A stretch of 64,000 nt of DNA from Heliocidaris erythrogramma (GCA_025617745.1 CM046864.1:27590199-27654198); one strand, 5' to 3'; positions 1 to 13,969 are shown, counted from the stretch's first letter. Numbers and translations are program-made. The notes: generated by a model from the letters alone, not told the origin.

Positions 1-355
1 AGACAAGACACAGAGACAAGACACAGAGACAAGACACAGAGAAAAAGACAGGTACAGACATGGACAGAGACAAGACACAGAGACAAGACACAGAGAAAAG
101 GACAGAGATGGACACAGACAGAGACAAGACACAGAGAAAAAGACAGACAGACAGAGACAAGACACAGAGAAAAAGACAGGTACAGACATGGACAGAGACA
201 AGACACAGAGACAAGACACAGAGAAAAGGACAGAGATGGACACAGACAGAGACAAGACACAGACAGAGACAAGACACAGAGACAAGACACAGAGACAAGA
301 CACAAGACACAGAGACAAGACACAGAGACAAGACACAGAGAAAAAGCCAGAGCTC
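1..355. repeat. Minisatellite of (ACAGAGACAAGAC)-like units
   Basis: The left edge is a purine-rich tandem array of about 13-bp units. They are interspersed with AGAAAAAGACAGG and GGACAGAGATGGAC variants. A longer block beginning GGTACAGACATGG recurs with a 128-bp offset (51 and 179), so there is a higher-order period. All frames read as Arg/Asp/Lys/Thr/Gln repeats and there is no sign of a gene. The array probably continues beyond the window. Confidence 0.9.
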
Positions 356-1027
356 AAGTTCTTGAAGATTCATCTATGAGCTCACAGCCATTTTCTAATC
401 CTATTGACCTTAGACGATCATTGATACTTCCCTCTCAGATTGCGTAAATAGGAAGTGACAATTTATCTTTAACGCTGCACTGGGTAATACTTCTGTTCAG
501 TTCATGCGTAGGCCTGTAGTTCTAGAGTAAAGGTATATGCATGTATTGTTTTCTGCTAAACTGCAGCGTCCTGTGTCTCTAAAATAAGGGGATTTCCTCG
601 CCCAAATACTGTCATACATGTATGTACATGTACATGTACATGTATGTGCCACTTTTCACTGACTAATATCTGTTATTTACTGTACATGTATATGACTTTA
701 CATGTATGTTAATTCAACTTCAGGGTTAATAAAATTTATGGTTTATACTCTTTAGACTTGAAACTAAACTTACATGTAATATAACACCATGTACACGTAG
801 GCCTACAGTGTACATGTATGGAGACATTTAAATCTATACTAGATGCTATTAGGTCACTAAATACAATTTACGCTTCCATGTGCAGATAAAGGTCATTTGT
901 ACCTTGTGCAATTGTTTATATGCTAATATTTTGTACACACCACCATCAGTATGATTTTACGTGTTAAATGAGTAGCGTGTCCGTCAAAACAAATGCGTGT
1001 ACAAATAGGGATTATTTCAGGGTCATT
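356..1027. other. Unassigned 5' flank, AT-rich
   Basis: No coding region or RNA gene is visible. The stretch has several runs of the alternating motif TACATGTA (for example 616-645), which is frequent across the whole window. I see nothing else in it. Confidence 0.5.
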
Positions 1028-1649
1028 TGTGACCCTCCACCACAAAACGACCAATAAGTCGGAAATTTGGGTTTTTAAAATTTCAACATAGTTTGAAAGC
1101 CTAGATTCTAAGCTTTAAAATGAACTTGTCTTGTATGGACTAATAAAGCAAACCCTTGTAAATTACAATGAGAATGTCAACATGTCTGACAGGCTAATGA
1201 CCAAAACAATAGAGAAAACGGGCTCTAAAGAAGAGTGACCATTTAATGTGCGTCCTATTGTTTGTCGCACAAAAAATTGAGTCAAAACTCCCTAGCATAA
1301 AAAGGTGAAGTACTAATTGGATTGGCTTGAAACTTTCTATACCTTCAGAACAGATATATTTCTTTGTTTTTTACGTTTTGAATATCAGACAGTGCATATA
1401 GTTTGTAAGCTATACAAGAAAAGCGATGTGAAGTACAATCCCAGCAAGTTGACACACAGAGTTTGAATGTCAAGGAAAACATGGTCATTTTGAATGAGAG
1501 TAAAAACATATTTCAACAAGGTATTTTCACCTGAAATTTTGTCAGATGGTAGATTAATAAATGAACTTTCAAAAAATATAAAAAACTTTATCAAATCAAA
1601 ATTTCCACCTCAAACCACCTTTTACAGCTTGTTTTGTGGTGGAGGGTCA
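1028..1649 (-). mobile_element. MITE family with GACCCTCCACCACAAAAC termini, copy A
   Basis: The copy starts TGTGACCCTCCACCACAAAAC and ends with the inverse GTTTTGTGGTGGAGGGTC, so it has terminal inverted repeats and is about 620 bp long. The interior matches the copies at 28159-28832 and 55279-55788 in opposite orientation. It lacks about 40 bp next to one terminus compared with the 28-kb copy. It has no coding capacity, so it is a non-autonomous DNA element. Confidence 0.85.
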
Positions 1650-3389
1650 AATTTGTGCCATGTACAGTACTGATTACGAACTGGCTTTAGATTCTAATAC
1701 TAGATGGGGGAACTTACATATAGGTGGCATGTACATGTACCCATGTAAATGTTTCATTAAAAACAAACCTTGTACTGAATATTTATGGAATGTAATCTTA
1801 TAGAGAATGTCTAATTTTTCTGAAACTAGACCCTGGCCACATTTGTCAATGATAGAAGCATAGAAAATACCGTTACGTGTAAGCTTGCATAAACTTGAAC
1901 ATTCCCTATAAAGTTGAATCAATTTTTGTGACCTAACTGTACAAAACATGTGTTATTTACATGTACATATCCCTAGTCAAATTTTGCAAAGTCGAACTAT
2001 TTGTTGTGGTCCCAACAGATCGACTTACAAAATGTAAATGCAAAGTTTAACTGTATTACAAAAATTTGGATCATGTAGAAGAGGAATTAGGGCCTACATG
2101 GGGATTGATATTGGAATGGAAAACTTCCCAATGTTCATTGGAGTCGGACACACTTTTTGTACACCTTTGACCAGTCTACATTACAAATTTGAATCAGTGT
2201 TGTAAAAAAAGGTAGTTGTACTTTGTAGCTCTTTGAGACCCATGTAGTGAAATCATGCTGGCTACAATTCTCTCATTAATTTTCTTCAAATTTACAGGGA
2301 TGCCACTTTTCAGACAAAAAGAGGAATTGCTACTGTTTCAACACACAACATAGAAAACCACTTTTTATGTACACAAGGGCCCATTCTAGATGATTTTTCC
2401 TACTTTTTTTTATCAATTCTAAGTGGCATCCCTGAATTTATCACTTACATATGAAAATCCCCAATGTGGCATGTGCCACTTGCATGCACATGTACATGTA
2501 CCACCACCTATTATCCTATTCTAGGAAATTGCGAGAACCTTCTTCATATCAACTTATATACATGTAGGAAAACACAAACAAACAAAAGCATAACATGGCA
2601 TTGCCCATGACCATACATACACTGTACCTTTAAGTTTCATAGACAAACATTCTATTGTCTTGGTAATCTTTGTGTTTACAAGTTACCTTTATTGTTTTTG
2701 TGGAAATGTGTACCTGCTTCCTGGCTTGACTGTACACAAAGAGTCAAGTTCCTTGGATTTTATGTACTGTACTTGAGTCAGCTGTGTTCTTTTGTTACAT
2801 TCATGCTGTAGCTCTCTCTTCCACCTCCCTGGTCAGACTGTTGCTACAGTGTCATTGTGTGTAGATGTGTGTGTGTGTGTAGTCTATGGTATACACACTC
2901 TGTAATCTGTTTTTAGTATCAGTTGTTCAGCCATCCATAGTGGACACATTTTTAGTGGATAGTCCCATCTACTGACTTGCATGCTTGTTTTCTTCTAAAA
3001 AATGATGTAAGTACGTTTTTGAATGTGCTTTCTGTTGATAGAGGAATGCTTTGTTTGGAATTTTTTGGAGAAAAAAAGGTTCTCCACTTCTACTAGCGCT
3101 CTTCCCAATTTGTGGTTGATAGAGAGAGAGGTGTGTAAATTTTTAGGAGCTGTTTTTGGCTGTGTGATTGTACATGACATATGACATCACTCATAGGTAC
3201 ATTCCTATACTTCGTGTGTATAATGTAGGCAGTCATACACCTCATCTTTTTAAAACACCACTGCACAAAAGTCACCAATATTCACTCAAAATCGGCATTT
3301 AATTTTCAAAAACCGACCCCAAAATATCCAAGAAATACAATAAATTCAACTCACCAATGTTGGAAAAGATATTTACAAAAATGAAATCC
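1650..3389. other. Non-coding flank with one small MITE
   Basis: AT-rich sequence with TACATGTA runs, a short (GT)n at about 2867-2880 and the MITE at 2295-2434. I see no exon with convincing splice sites and no RNA gene. Confidence 0.5.
2295..2434. mobile_element. 140-bp MITE with CAGGGATGCCACTT termini
   Basis: The element begins CAGGGATGCCACTT and ends AAGTGGCATCCCTG, perfect 14-bp inverted repeats. It is flanked on both sides by the direct repeat AATTTA (2289-2294 and 2435-2440), which looks like a target-site duplication. A CAG start suggests a hAT-like family, but hAT duplications are normally 8 bp, so the superfamily is open. Confidence 0.8.
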
Positions 3390-3750
3390 GCAATTTACTG
3401 TTGATTCTCGCGAAACGAGCTATCGGAGTCATTGTGTACATTTCCTGGTCGCCGCGGGCGCTGACATCTCCCCAAAAGAGTTTTGTCCTCAAAAATTCGG
3501 TCCCTATGGCGTACACGGAAAAGTTCCGATTTTCTGTGTGCGCGATCGCAAAGATCGATGTGCCCTTGCGATCCCGAGTTTCTTCGTGGACAAAAATTAT
3601 ATTGGCCGATTTTAGTCTAAGACATCGGCAGTTTGTAAACAACACGCGATCGCGAAACAAATCGGCGGGGATTTCTCCGGTTTTGGACAAGATTTTGACT
3701 TTGGATTTTGCTGTAAATATCAAAAGTTCTTCCTAACGGCCATTTGAGGT
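3390..3750 (+). promoter_or_regulatory. Possible promoter or first non-coding exon of eIF4G2
   Basis: This block is clearly richer in CpG and GC than its AT-rich surroundings, with several CGCGATCG-type motifs. It lies 1.4 kb upstream of the first recognisable eIF4G2 exon. It ends in a plausible splice donor, TTTGAG followed by GTAGGA (about 3748). In the frame needed to join the exon at 5105 I find no ATG. Vertebrate DAP5 is known to start at GUG, so absence of an ATG does not exclude a coding end, but I cannot place a start. The promoter role is inferred from composition and position only. Confidence 0.4.
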
Positions 3751-5104
3751 AGGAGTGAGATTTTTAAGGGCTGAATTTGAAAGCAAGTATTTAAAATATT
3801 TATCTTATTTCCCCCCCCCATACCTTTAGTACATGCGACAGAAAATACCAACTATTTTACAGAAATGTACCCGGGAGTGTATGACATTCCCTCCCAGCAT
3901 GCCCAGTGATTTTGATGTGATTCTGATGTGATTCTGATGTGATTTTGATGTATTTCAAAATTTTACATCCTGTGTTTCAATTTTACAAGAGCCCCTTTTG
4001 TTTGGAGCTTTGCACAATTGCAGCTTTTTAAATTGATCTCTGCTTTGGCGTTTATTTTTTCCATTGGCTGATTGGAAGTGTATTTGTAGTCTATGTCTGG
4101 AATATTACACACCCACCACTAAAGTCTGTTGTTTTAGCAAATCACCGGCTACATCTATCAGTCACTCATGATCACATGCATTATAATATATGATATAATA
4201 CATGTAAATTATACATACAGTGCATGTTACATGTTAACACATACAGTTGTACATGTACATGTAGTACAGGTAGCAAGGAGTGTATGATCAAGCTCCTTGA
4301 GTGTACATTGTACATGTGGTTTCTTTACAATGTGAGTGTAAAGGCTCTGTACTATAACAGTTTTTGTTATGATAGCATATCCTTGAACTTCCCCGAAGTC
4401 CTGGGTACATGTAAGTCATATCTGATGATTAAAAAGCATGAACAAGATCGTTCTTTGATAATGGAGTAGGCCTACATGTATACTCTACATTTTGTAGCAC
4501 TCAGTAGGGCTGTTCACACTCGACAGTTACATGTACATGAAGTAAGATTTTTTCTTGTGTGTGAAGTTGTGAACGACAAAAAACAGTGAGATTCTGGTCG
4601 CAATTTATATCGCACCAATGATGCATATTTATGAATAATATAATCAGTTTGGATGCTGCATGCTCTGTGTTGCAACCGAGGTACATATTGTAAGTATGTA
4701 GAAGTGAGATGACCCTACCCCTGGGCAAAATAAAAAGGAGGTTGGAATTTCTATTCAAATCTCACTTTTATCTGTATGTGAATTAATGGACTAGTGTTGA
4801 CTCCCGTCAAGACTTATCTTCCCTTTTTTCCTCAGCATCTTTACCATTTTATGTTTGATGATTGTAATCTTGCAATGGCCTTCATGTGTAATCTTCAATG
4901 TTTTTTTCTTTACCCGAATTATATTTTTTATATTAAAATGCCTTATACATGGGTACGTGTATATTGGATTTAATGTGCTTTTATAGAAACGTCTCCAAGT
5001 TTTCCAGCTTATAGGGGAAAGTCTTCATGGTAAATGCTTGCAAATATATATAGCAATTTGTATTTGTGCACTCAATGTTTTATTTTTTCTTCTATAATTT
5101 GCAG

Positions 5105-6479
5105 CAAATACCCCAAAAATGAGCCAGCTGTGAGAAAAGTCCCTAGATGGGTGCCTCCGAGCACCACCAGACGTGATGAATCGGGCAGTCGTGATCAGCA
5201 AGACATTGTCTTTAGGCGTGTCCGAGGGTAAGTTGTTTACGAAAACAATTGATTAATGAATGTGTGCGTTTACCTGTTTACTAATGTACATGTATTAACA
5301 TATGGTGATGATGATGACTCACAGCATTTATGTGGCACCGTATTTCTGTTCAAAACATTCAATGGTCCACAGATTTAATTTCATCCAAGAAATCTTGGTA
5401 ATGAGCTTTTCAGTTCTGGATTTCCCTTTTCTTGTCTTCTACTTCTTAACGTCTTGTATTGATTTATAAACTCCAAGCTTTTAATTTTGTCCAATTTGTA
5501 TTCATTTGACTTGAATTATTTCAAACCTCTCCATATTTTCCCCCATGTCTTTGATTACAGTATCCTCAATAAACTTACCCCAGAAAAGTTTGACAAACTC
5601 TGTCTGGAACTGCTCAATGTAGGAATCCATTCCAAAGTAATCCTTAAAGGCATCATACTACTGGTAAGTATACAATTAGGCTTTTTACATTTGATTTTTT
5701 AAAACCCGGTACTATCCTTAACCCCAGACTATTTTTTTATTTTTGTTCTCATTTCCAGTTTTAGTCCCGTACTATCTCCCTAGCCAGAGCGCTTAGCCCC
5801 ATCTTTGGGGCGGCTAACCCTGCTCTTTTCTAGGGCTGAAATAATCCCATAGTAGTATCGTGGAGTAAGTCTACTTTGGTAAAATGCAATGTGAGCAGAA
5901 AACGGGCTAAGCTTTAATAGTCGGTGGGGCTAAATCCTTGTTTAGCCTCCCCACTGGTAGTATGGGTCTAAGCAAAATTTTGCAAGTGTAAAAGCCTATT
6001 AGTTACAATACTGCATATGTAACACATGTTGCAAACGTTGCAGCGGCATACATGTATGTCTTTTATTCCAGTTTACGTGATGTGTACTGTAATGACACAG
6101 TGCTGAGTATGGTGATATAATGTAGAAGTAGTCATTCTTAGCATCTGGTTTATCAAAACTGGGGGAATACAGTTCAATATTTACTGCTACTTCTATAGTG
6201 CAGAGCAATGGATAAAAATAATTTCTGTTTTAATAAAAAGCTCTATAGCATTTACAAGATACAAGAAGCAAGAAGCAATGAATGAATATATCGTATTAAT
6301 ATTGGATACCCACAGTGTAAGTTGTATCAAGCACAAAGTCTTTGAGCTGTAAACATTCCAGAAATAAACTGCATTTTGACAAGCACATGTTGGATGCAAT
6401 TAAAGACAGATCTATGAATTCCTTTTTTTTTTTTTTTTTTTTTTTTTTTGGTTGTTGTTGTTGTTGTTGGTTTTTTTTT

Positions 6480-6510
<31 letters not shown>

Positions 6511-9500
6511 GCATTATTGTTACTGTTCATGAATCGTCTATGACCTGGAGCCTGTTTCAAGATCACCAGAAGGCAATGGTTTTTAACAAGTACCCCTCTC
6601 ATTAATCATTATTGCATGAAAGTCGACTTCATTCCTCCACTGTCTGCTCTGTCCATTTAATGAAGCTCAAATATTAAACATGAAAATAAACTATTGCATC
6701 ATCCTTTTTTCAGGTGTTTGAAAAAGCCTTAGAAGAGCCCAAGTACAGTTCTATGTACTCGCAGCTATGTAAGAGACTAGACGAAGACGCCCCCGACTTC
6801 GAACCTTCGGGTTCAAATGTGAAAGTAAGTCGATTAGAATATTAGAATTTGTTTCATGCCTTTCTCTGTCACATGTGCTGCCTCCATGTGCATGGCTCCT
6901 ATGTACATGGCTCCTTTATTCTGTTATATTTTCTCAGAGTTTTGTCTGTTTGTGTTTACATCAGGCACCTGGTTCTACAAAACAATTTTTACACTTTTGC
7001 CTCAAAACCACCATGATGTCACCAGAATTAACATTGTTCTGTTTTTGAAAAACTAGAGATTCCAAGCTTCCAAGGGATAATCACTCAAAATCAATGAAAA
7101 ATCTGGGCCCCGTTTCATAAAACTTGTTATCGATACAATTGCAACAGATCTATGACAAATTTGCCCTCAGCCAATCAAATGCTGTGATTTCAGTAGATTA
7201 TAGCAATTATTGTGACTTGTTATTGATAACATGTTTTATGAAACAGGGCCCTGGACATAATGTAAAATGATTGTTTGCACACGGCAGTTCTCATTGATAT
7301 GGAAGAAAGCAAGAGAAAGAGTGTATTCATCAAGTTTCATTCTCATGTATTTGACTTTTATTTCTCAAAATGCCTTTTCATTTCTTATTGCAGACTTTCC
7401 GGCGCTTGCTCATCACCAAGTGTCAGGACGAATTTGAAAATCGCTCCAGAGCTTTTGCCGGTAAGTAGCTGATTAATTTCAAATCTTACAGCAGGAATTG
7501 AGCGATATTTTCGTTTACTGGAGGTATCAAGAAAATGACATTGTGAAGGTAGCAAAATTGCTTTCAATCTGTTAGTTTATAAAAAAAAACACTTTACAAG
7601 TTAAATCACTGTCGTAAAGAATGAATATGGGTCTAGAAACCCCTGCTTACCTCATGGAAGAAGGGGTTTTGTGTGAAAATTGAATAACTCCTTAATCATT
7701 ATACCCCCGCCAAACGAAGTTTGAAGGGGGTATATAGGAATCAGCGTACGGTCGGGAGGGTGGTCGGTCGGTTGGTCTGTTACAAATCTTGCGCATCGAA
7801 CTACTTCCTCGTTTTTAAAGCAATGTTCGTGAAATTCGCCACATCTTTAGACAAAGTGGCCATCTTAGTGCCGAAGGAGGGAATGGGAGTGCCCTAATAA
7901 GTCATGGGTTATATGACTTTACAATATTTTTTTTTGTTCCCCCCCCCAAAAAAAACCACAAAAAAACCAACAACAAACAAACAGTTCCTAAGTATTCATT
8001 TTGAATGACTCACACATTCTTTTTGTGTCTTTTTTTCCTGCAGCTTACGACAAACAAAATGGCCCTCTTACTCCAGAAGAGCAGGACCAGAGAGGCCTGG
8101 CCAAGCTCAAGATGCTTGGAAACATCCAGTTCATTGGTAAGATCTCAACCAACAACTACCATTTGCTTGGCCTCAAATTGGCTATGCTGATCAGGAATAC
8201 CAATTTTTTAGAGCTATTTCTTGATATTTAGGCCTGTTCATGCTTTATACGGCAATTATTTGTAGGGCCCCAGCGTGTTTGTGTCCCTTTGATGGCTAAA
8301 TGATATAGCACGGTGACGCCTCTTACATGCAGTCTAGTAGAGTAGGACCAGAGAGGCCTGGCCAGGCTCTAGATCCTTGGAATTCAAACATCCTGTTCAT
8401 TTTGGCAACCCTACAAGTGTTTTATCCTTCAAAACTCTTCATGTGTAGAAGACTAATGATAAACATACAATATCCTTAGTGGCAAATATTCATTTTCATA
8501 TTATTGTTGTCTTGAGCTCCATTGTGTGAATGTGCTGTTTTTTACGATTGTAAATATGCCATATTTGTTTGAAAAATATCAGCAAGATGGTTATTTTGGG
8601 GTCAATTTTATGTTTTCCATTTCATATTTGTTTGAAAAGCTTATTTTGTTAAAGGTATGAATATGTGCTTTTCAACATGCAACATGCTGTACTCTAACTA
8701 GAAATGATCACAAAATGCATTATTCCCTATTACTATGTAATTAAAAATGTATTTTCACTATGTATTATTATTACTACTGCTTATAATATATTACATTTAT
8801 ATAGCGCATTATGTAAATACAATACAATGCGCTTCAAAATGTTATTTATTATTACCCCTGGTCATTGGATTTTAAGTGTGCACCATCTCCATTCCTTAGG
8901 GAGCATTCCTACGATTTTGCACCGTTCACATGCATGCATGTAGGGCAATGGCAAAAACACTTACCAGTACTACTAGTACTCCAATTCACCTGTAAATCCT
9001 AGTTGCCTACCTTCCACTTTAAAGGGAGGCTTGATTTAATAAATTGTTGAATTTTGATATCCGTCTTGTATAATGATGCTCAGAAGGATAAATAAATAAA
9101 TAGCCAGGCATAGAAAAGTTTTCAAATATACAATGTTATTAAAATATTAAGATATCTGTGACTGAATACTGCCATTTACGAAACCGTACTGGTCTACGCT
9201 TTAGTCTAACACTGCAGTCTATGGGGGGGAAATGAGTCTGGCATTTCCGGTCACTTGTATACGTTTTCTTTTGTGAAGCACATGATTTTGAAGTGCGTTT
9301 TTTTTTCCGGGCTTCGTTTTCACACCATATTACATAAACTGATGTAGCATGTAGGGCCAAACAGCCCAGATTTTATCAAGCCTCTACAAAGTTTCCAGTT
9401 CACTTTAAGATCCAACTATGATCTTGTTTTTGTGTTGTTTTTCATTGTTTTTCAGGTGAACTTGGTAAGCTGGGTATGCTACATGAATCCATCCTCCATC

Positions 9501-10781
9501 GATGTATCAAACAGGTATGTATCTTATCTTCGTTTCCGTTTAAAGGAATTGAATTTAATTCGAATTGATTTAGTCTTGCACAATAGAAAAGGCATAAAAT
9601 CTTTTCTCATTCTCATGTTTGAATAAAGCGTAAATAGCGAATTTAGAGAATTAATCCCATAATTTGAAACGTAGCATATGTTATTGAAAAGAAAAAAATG
9701 TAATTATGTTTTTTATTATTATGACCTTTGACCTTTGACCTTTGACAGCTCCTTGAGAAGAAGAGTAGGGAGAGCCTGCGAGAGAAGGCGGAAGACCTCG
9801 AGTGCCTGTGTAAGATAATCACCACTGTAGGCCGACGACTCGATCATGATAAGGCTAGGGTGAGTGCGCTGTCTTTTTCAGTTCAATACGATGAAAGAGT
9901 CATTATTACGCCGTTGCAGATGCTAACAAATTTTAGAGATAAAATCCATTGTAGATAAGAGCCATATTGCAGAAAATAATGCGAATGTTTAGATATCGAG
10001 TGACGTACTTCTCATATTATCTGGGGAGCGTTTCATCAAGTGTTTTGTCAGTGATTTTTACCGACAGCTGTTATAAGCTACTGAAATCCTTGCATCTGAT
10101 TGGCTGAAAGCAAATTTGTCAATCAAAATCACTGACAAAATGCTTGATGAAATGCTCCCCTGGAATTTAAGATGAAGAGAATATAGTATTTGCAATATCT
10201 TGTGTATTTCAGAAATTTCCACGCAAAGATGGTGTGCCTTATTACATCGTGCAGATTTTTTTAGATGTTCAATGATTACAGGCCTTGTCTTACAGATATT
10301 TGCAAGTGTTTTGTTGGTAATAAACTGCAAGTCCCACAGTTAACTGCATAGTTACACATGTCCGTCTATTATGTACAGAGTAGCGATTAATATCAAACTC
10401 CTGTTGAGTTGCAATCTTATTCCAAACAATCGCAACTCCATACAGGACAGGCTTTCCTAAAATTGGCAACAATAATTTGTTTTGATAAAGGGACATTGGC
10501 GAGTCATAGAAAGTAAGATTCAGGGGAAGCAGAAAAACCGGTGTAATTGGTAACGCATTATTTAGGTATTTTATGTATTGTTTCATTATTTTATACAGGC
10601 CTGGATGGACCAATACTTTGATCGCATGTCTCGCTTCTCCGAGAACATGGAGCTGCCGTCTCGTATCCGATTCATGTTGCAGGATTGCCTAGACCTTCGG
10701 GACAATGACTGGATACCACGCAGGCATCAAACTGATCATGGACCTAGAACCATTCGCCAGATACACCAAGAAGAAGCTAAG
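5105..10781 (+). CDS. EIF4G2: eIF4G2 exons 1-8: N-terminus and MIF4G domain
   Basis: Exon 1 gives a basic N-terminal segment (KYPKNEPAVRK..WVPPSTTRRD) matching the vertebrate region just before MIF4G. The MIF4G HEAT-repeat fold runs from about residue 34 (VFRRVRGILNKLTPEKF) through LKMLGNIQFIGELGKLGML and CLCKIITTVGRRLDHDKA to MDQYFDRMSRF and RIRFMLQDCLDLRDNDW at about residue 270. In the family this domain binds eIF4A and eIF3. The acceptor of exon 7 is formed by a (TGACCTT)n run rather than an ordinary pyrimidine tract. Introns contain a T/G homopolymer block, hairpin MITEs and SINE fragments but no exon is interrupted. Confidence 0.95.
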
Positions 10782-13700
10782 GTACGTCAACAAAATCCTG
10801 CCGGTTGGGGGGGCATAACTTACCCTCCCCCCCCCCTTGGAACGCCAAGTGGTATACCCCAAACCATAACCTCAAAAGGTGCCCCCCCCCCCTTTTCAAA
10901 TTTTTTACCCATAAAGCACCTGAAACCTTTTCTATTTGGGGGGGGGGATTATTTCTTTTTATTTACGTGATTTTCTACAAGCACTGTTTTGAACAAGTGT
11001 TAGTCAGCTGTCATCGTTTTTATGCCAACATACTTCCTTGTATACTGCACATTCAACCTCTCCTAATAATTTTGTCATCGTTTTTATGCCAACATACTTC
11101 CTTGTATACTACACACACATTCAACCTCTCCTAATAATTTTCAAACAGTTCTTCCATGATACAGTTGCAGGACTAGTATTCAAATATATCTCTAAGCATC
11201 GTTAACTTTTGATTAAATTTTGAAAAAAGACTGGCTGGAATGCTCCCCAGAGGAGTGGAGAGTGCACACTGTAATGTGCAGAATCGCAATTGGATCCAGC
11301 GACCGTTACATTGTAACTGGTTAGGCACTATATAAGAAAACAGCGATTATTATTATTATTTTTTTTTTGTGTGTTTTGTTTGTTTAACTGTAGAAGGAGC
11401 AGCAGTCCCAGCAGGCTATGGGTCGATTCACCCCTGATTTCTTCAACCTGAACGGCGGGAGTGGACCATGGCCAGCTAGAGGTGGATTAGGAGATCTCTT
11501 CCTTCAAGATACAATGTGTAAGTCAGTCATTCAGTCAGGGTCACAAAGCTAGATGGTAGTATTGATTACAGGATAAATAACCCTTTCATGACGAATTATT
11601 TAAGGGCTAAATTGATCACATTTTGTTCTTCAAATTGGCAACAATATTTTTCTTATAACGCTACATGGCTGTCATAAAATGGTTCGGAACTTTGTCGAAA
11701 TTGAAAAAATGACTTTGAACCTCTCGATCTGTTGCCAATTTAAGGATTTGAAAGCTTATTCTCCTTTCCAAAATTTCTGGTATCAAACGCAAGATGGTCA
11801 TGCAACAAAAATGGACACAATGTGTGAAAACATTTTTGTTCTTTCTACTCGTCCATTTGTTATAATTTGTAGGGCTCTGAATCAAAAGTCATTGAGCCAA
11901 ACCGCGAAAGGGATAACCAATTTACCTGTGTAGTAGAAATTGGTGGTAATGGATTAAATGAATGTAGGTGGAGGCGTATCGGAGACCCAGTCGCAATCAT
12001 GTGGTAAATGATATTGCTGATATAATTTGTAGCGGCATTCCTACATTCTACTGAGATTTTGCCTTCTATTTTGCTTTGATTGTGTATTCCAATCAATGTA
12101 TGTATCTTGCCATCAGAATGCTATATACATGAATGTAAATTAATCCAAAGATTATCTGTTGTCCATGTAGCAGGTAGGACTGAGCAGGACCCCGTTTCAT
12201 AAAACTTGTTATCAATAACAACTGCCCCATTTCTATGACAAATTTGCTCTAAGCCAATCAGATGCAAGGATTTCAGTAGCTTATAACAATTATTGTAACT
12301 TGTCATTGAAAACAAGTTTTATGAAACAGGAGCCCAGGACCACATGTACTATGTAATATTAGTGCTGTATTATCGGAATGAAGTAATGAGAATTGGATTT
12401 AATTTAAAGGTCTTTCTTCAATTACAGCCCTGGAAAAAATTATGAGACCAAGCTTCTCTAATAAGGGTACCGTAATATAATAATAATAATAATAATAGTG
12501 GCTACTTGTATAGCGCGCAGGTCCGCCTTTCGACGCTCATGGCGCTGTATAGATAGGTATATATTATTACCCCCGGTCATTGGATTCTGGCACGCCCGCA
12601 CACAGTGTATGCACATTCTCCACTCCCTGGGGAGCATTCCAGCCAGGCGTCTGTAAAGCGCACACATGCTAAGCAAAGGACATTACCTTTCGCCATCCTA
12701 CCGGGTACCCATTTAACACCTGGGTGGAGAGTGGCAAATGTAGATTAACGTCTTGCCAAAGGACGCTAGTGCTGCGGTGGGATTCGAACCCCGGACCTCG
12801 TGGTTCACAGTCCGGGGACTTATCCACTGATCCACAACTTATAAGAATGATTTGTCTTTGTATTTCATTGAATAAATAACAAATTCCAGCAATTGTACCT
12901 TGCTTTTATGATATTTAATATCCTTCTTACCACAAAACTAATACTATCAATAACCATTCTTGGTCTAATAATGTTTTCCATGGCTGTACATTTTTGTGAT
13001 ACAAAGACGAAAATTTGAATTTATGTTCATTTTTAAAATTCTTTCAATTCTCTGTTCTTAGCCGGTAGGGTTGGAGCAGGACCAGGGGTGATCAGTGATG
13101 AGCTATCCCCACCCCCCGTCTTTGAGAGCTTCAGCCCCAGGACACAGCACCGTCAATTGGGTCAGCAGCAACAGCAGCAACAGCAAGGGCAACATCAGCA
13201 ACAACGTGGCAGCAACAATCGTTCAGATAGCGGTGACAGGCAGAGGGATCAAGGTAGGTTCTTGACTGGGCTCCCGGATGTGCATCACACACTTGGTGCT
13301 AAGACGGAGCATAGGGGTACTTCCAAAAGAGAAATACCAAGGGTAAATAGTCCCAGGCAAAGGTATGGACAAGGGTGAAAAAATCTGTTAATGCATACCT
13401 TCGACCTGCAAAAATGTTATGGTCTTCGCTGATGCCATTCCTCTTGGGATGCTGCTTACCAAAATACTCAATTGAACTAAGGGGAAACAATTTTTCCTGG
13501 AGCCCTTTGTCCTAACACATTTCAGAATCATTTGTGGAAGATGGCTGACAGGGTAAATTGGATGTCTCATGGGATGGGTCATAATTGGCATATTGAGGGG
13601 TTAGGGTTAGTTACTGTGTGGCGGCAACTGACTGCAGATCACGGTAGGTCTAAGGAACAATCGTGAATCATCCTTAAAGATGGCTGATCAGTTTATGGTG

Positions 13701-13938
13701 GTGCCCCTTAGGTCATAAGAGAAATTGACACTCCATTTCACTATTTCTAGATAATAACTTCTCTAGCTAAACTGATGCGAAGCCAAAAGCTGGTCATTCT
13801 TTCCTGATGTCTAATGCTGTGTGACTTGACTTGACAGGACACCAGCAAGGAGGCTACCAGAACCAGGCTCCTCGATTCCAGCAGAACCGCAACCAGCCGA
13901 ACCAGCAACGCGGCAATCGCAGCGACGACATCCCACCA

Positions 13939-13969
<31 letters not shown>

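Noticed and set aside
60-379. Open frames of Arg-Asp-Lys-Thr-Gln repeats
   Set aside because: They are translations of the edge minisatellite and are open in several frames at once.
3373-3736. Open frames of 111-116 codons on both strands
   Set aside because: No family resemblance. The CpG-rich composition explains the lack of stops, and the region is better read as promoter or 5' UTR.
6296-6605. Overlapping open frames with poly-Lys, poly-Phe and poly-Pro
   Set aside because: They are products of the T/GTT/G homopolymer block in an eIF4G2 intron, not a gene.
12770-12838. tRNA-like sequence with His-type GTG loop
   Set aside because: It is the head of a full SINE with body and (TTA)n tail, and its stems are imperfect.
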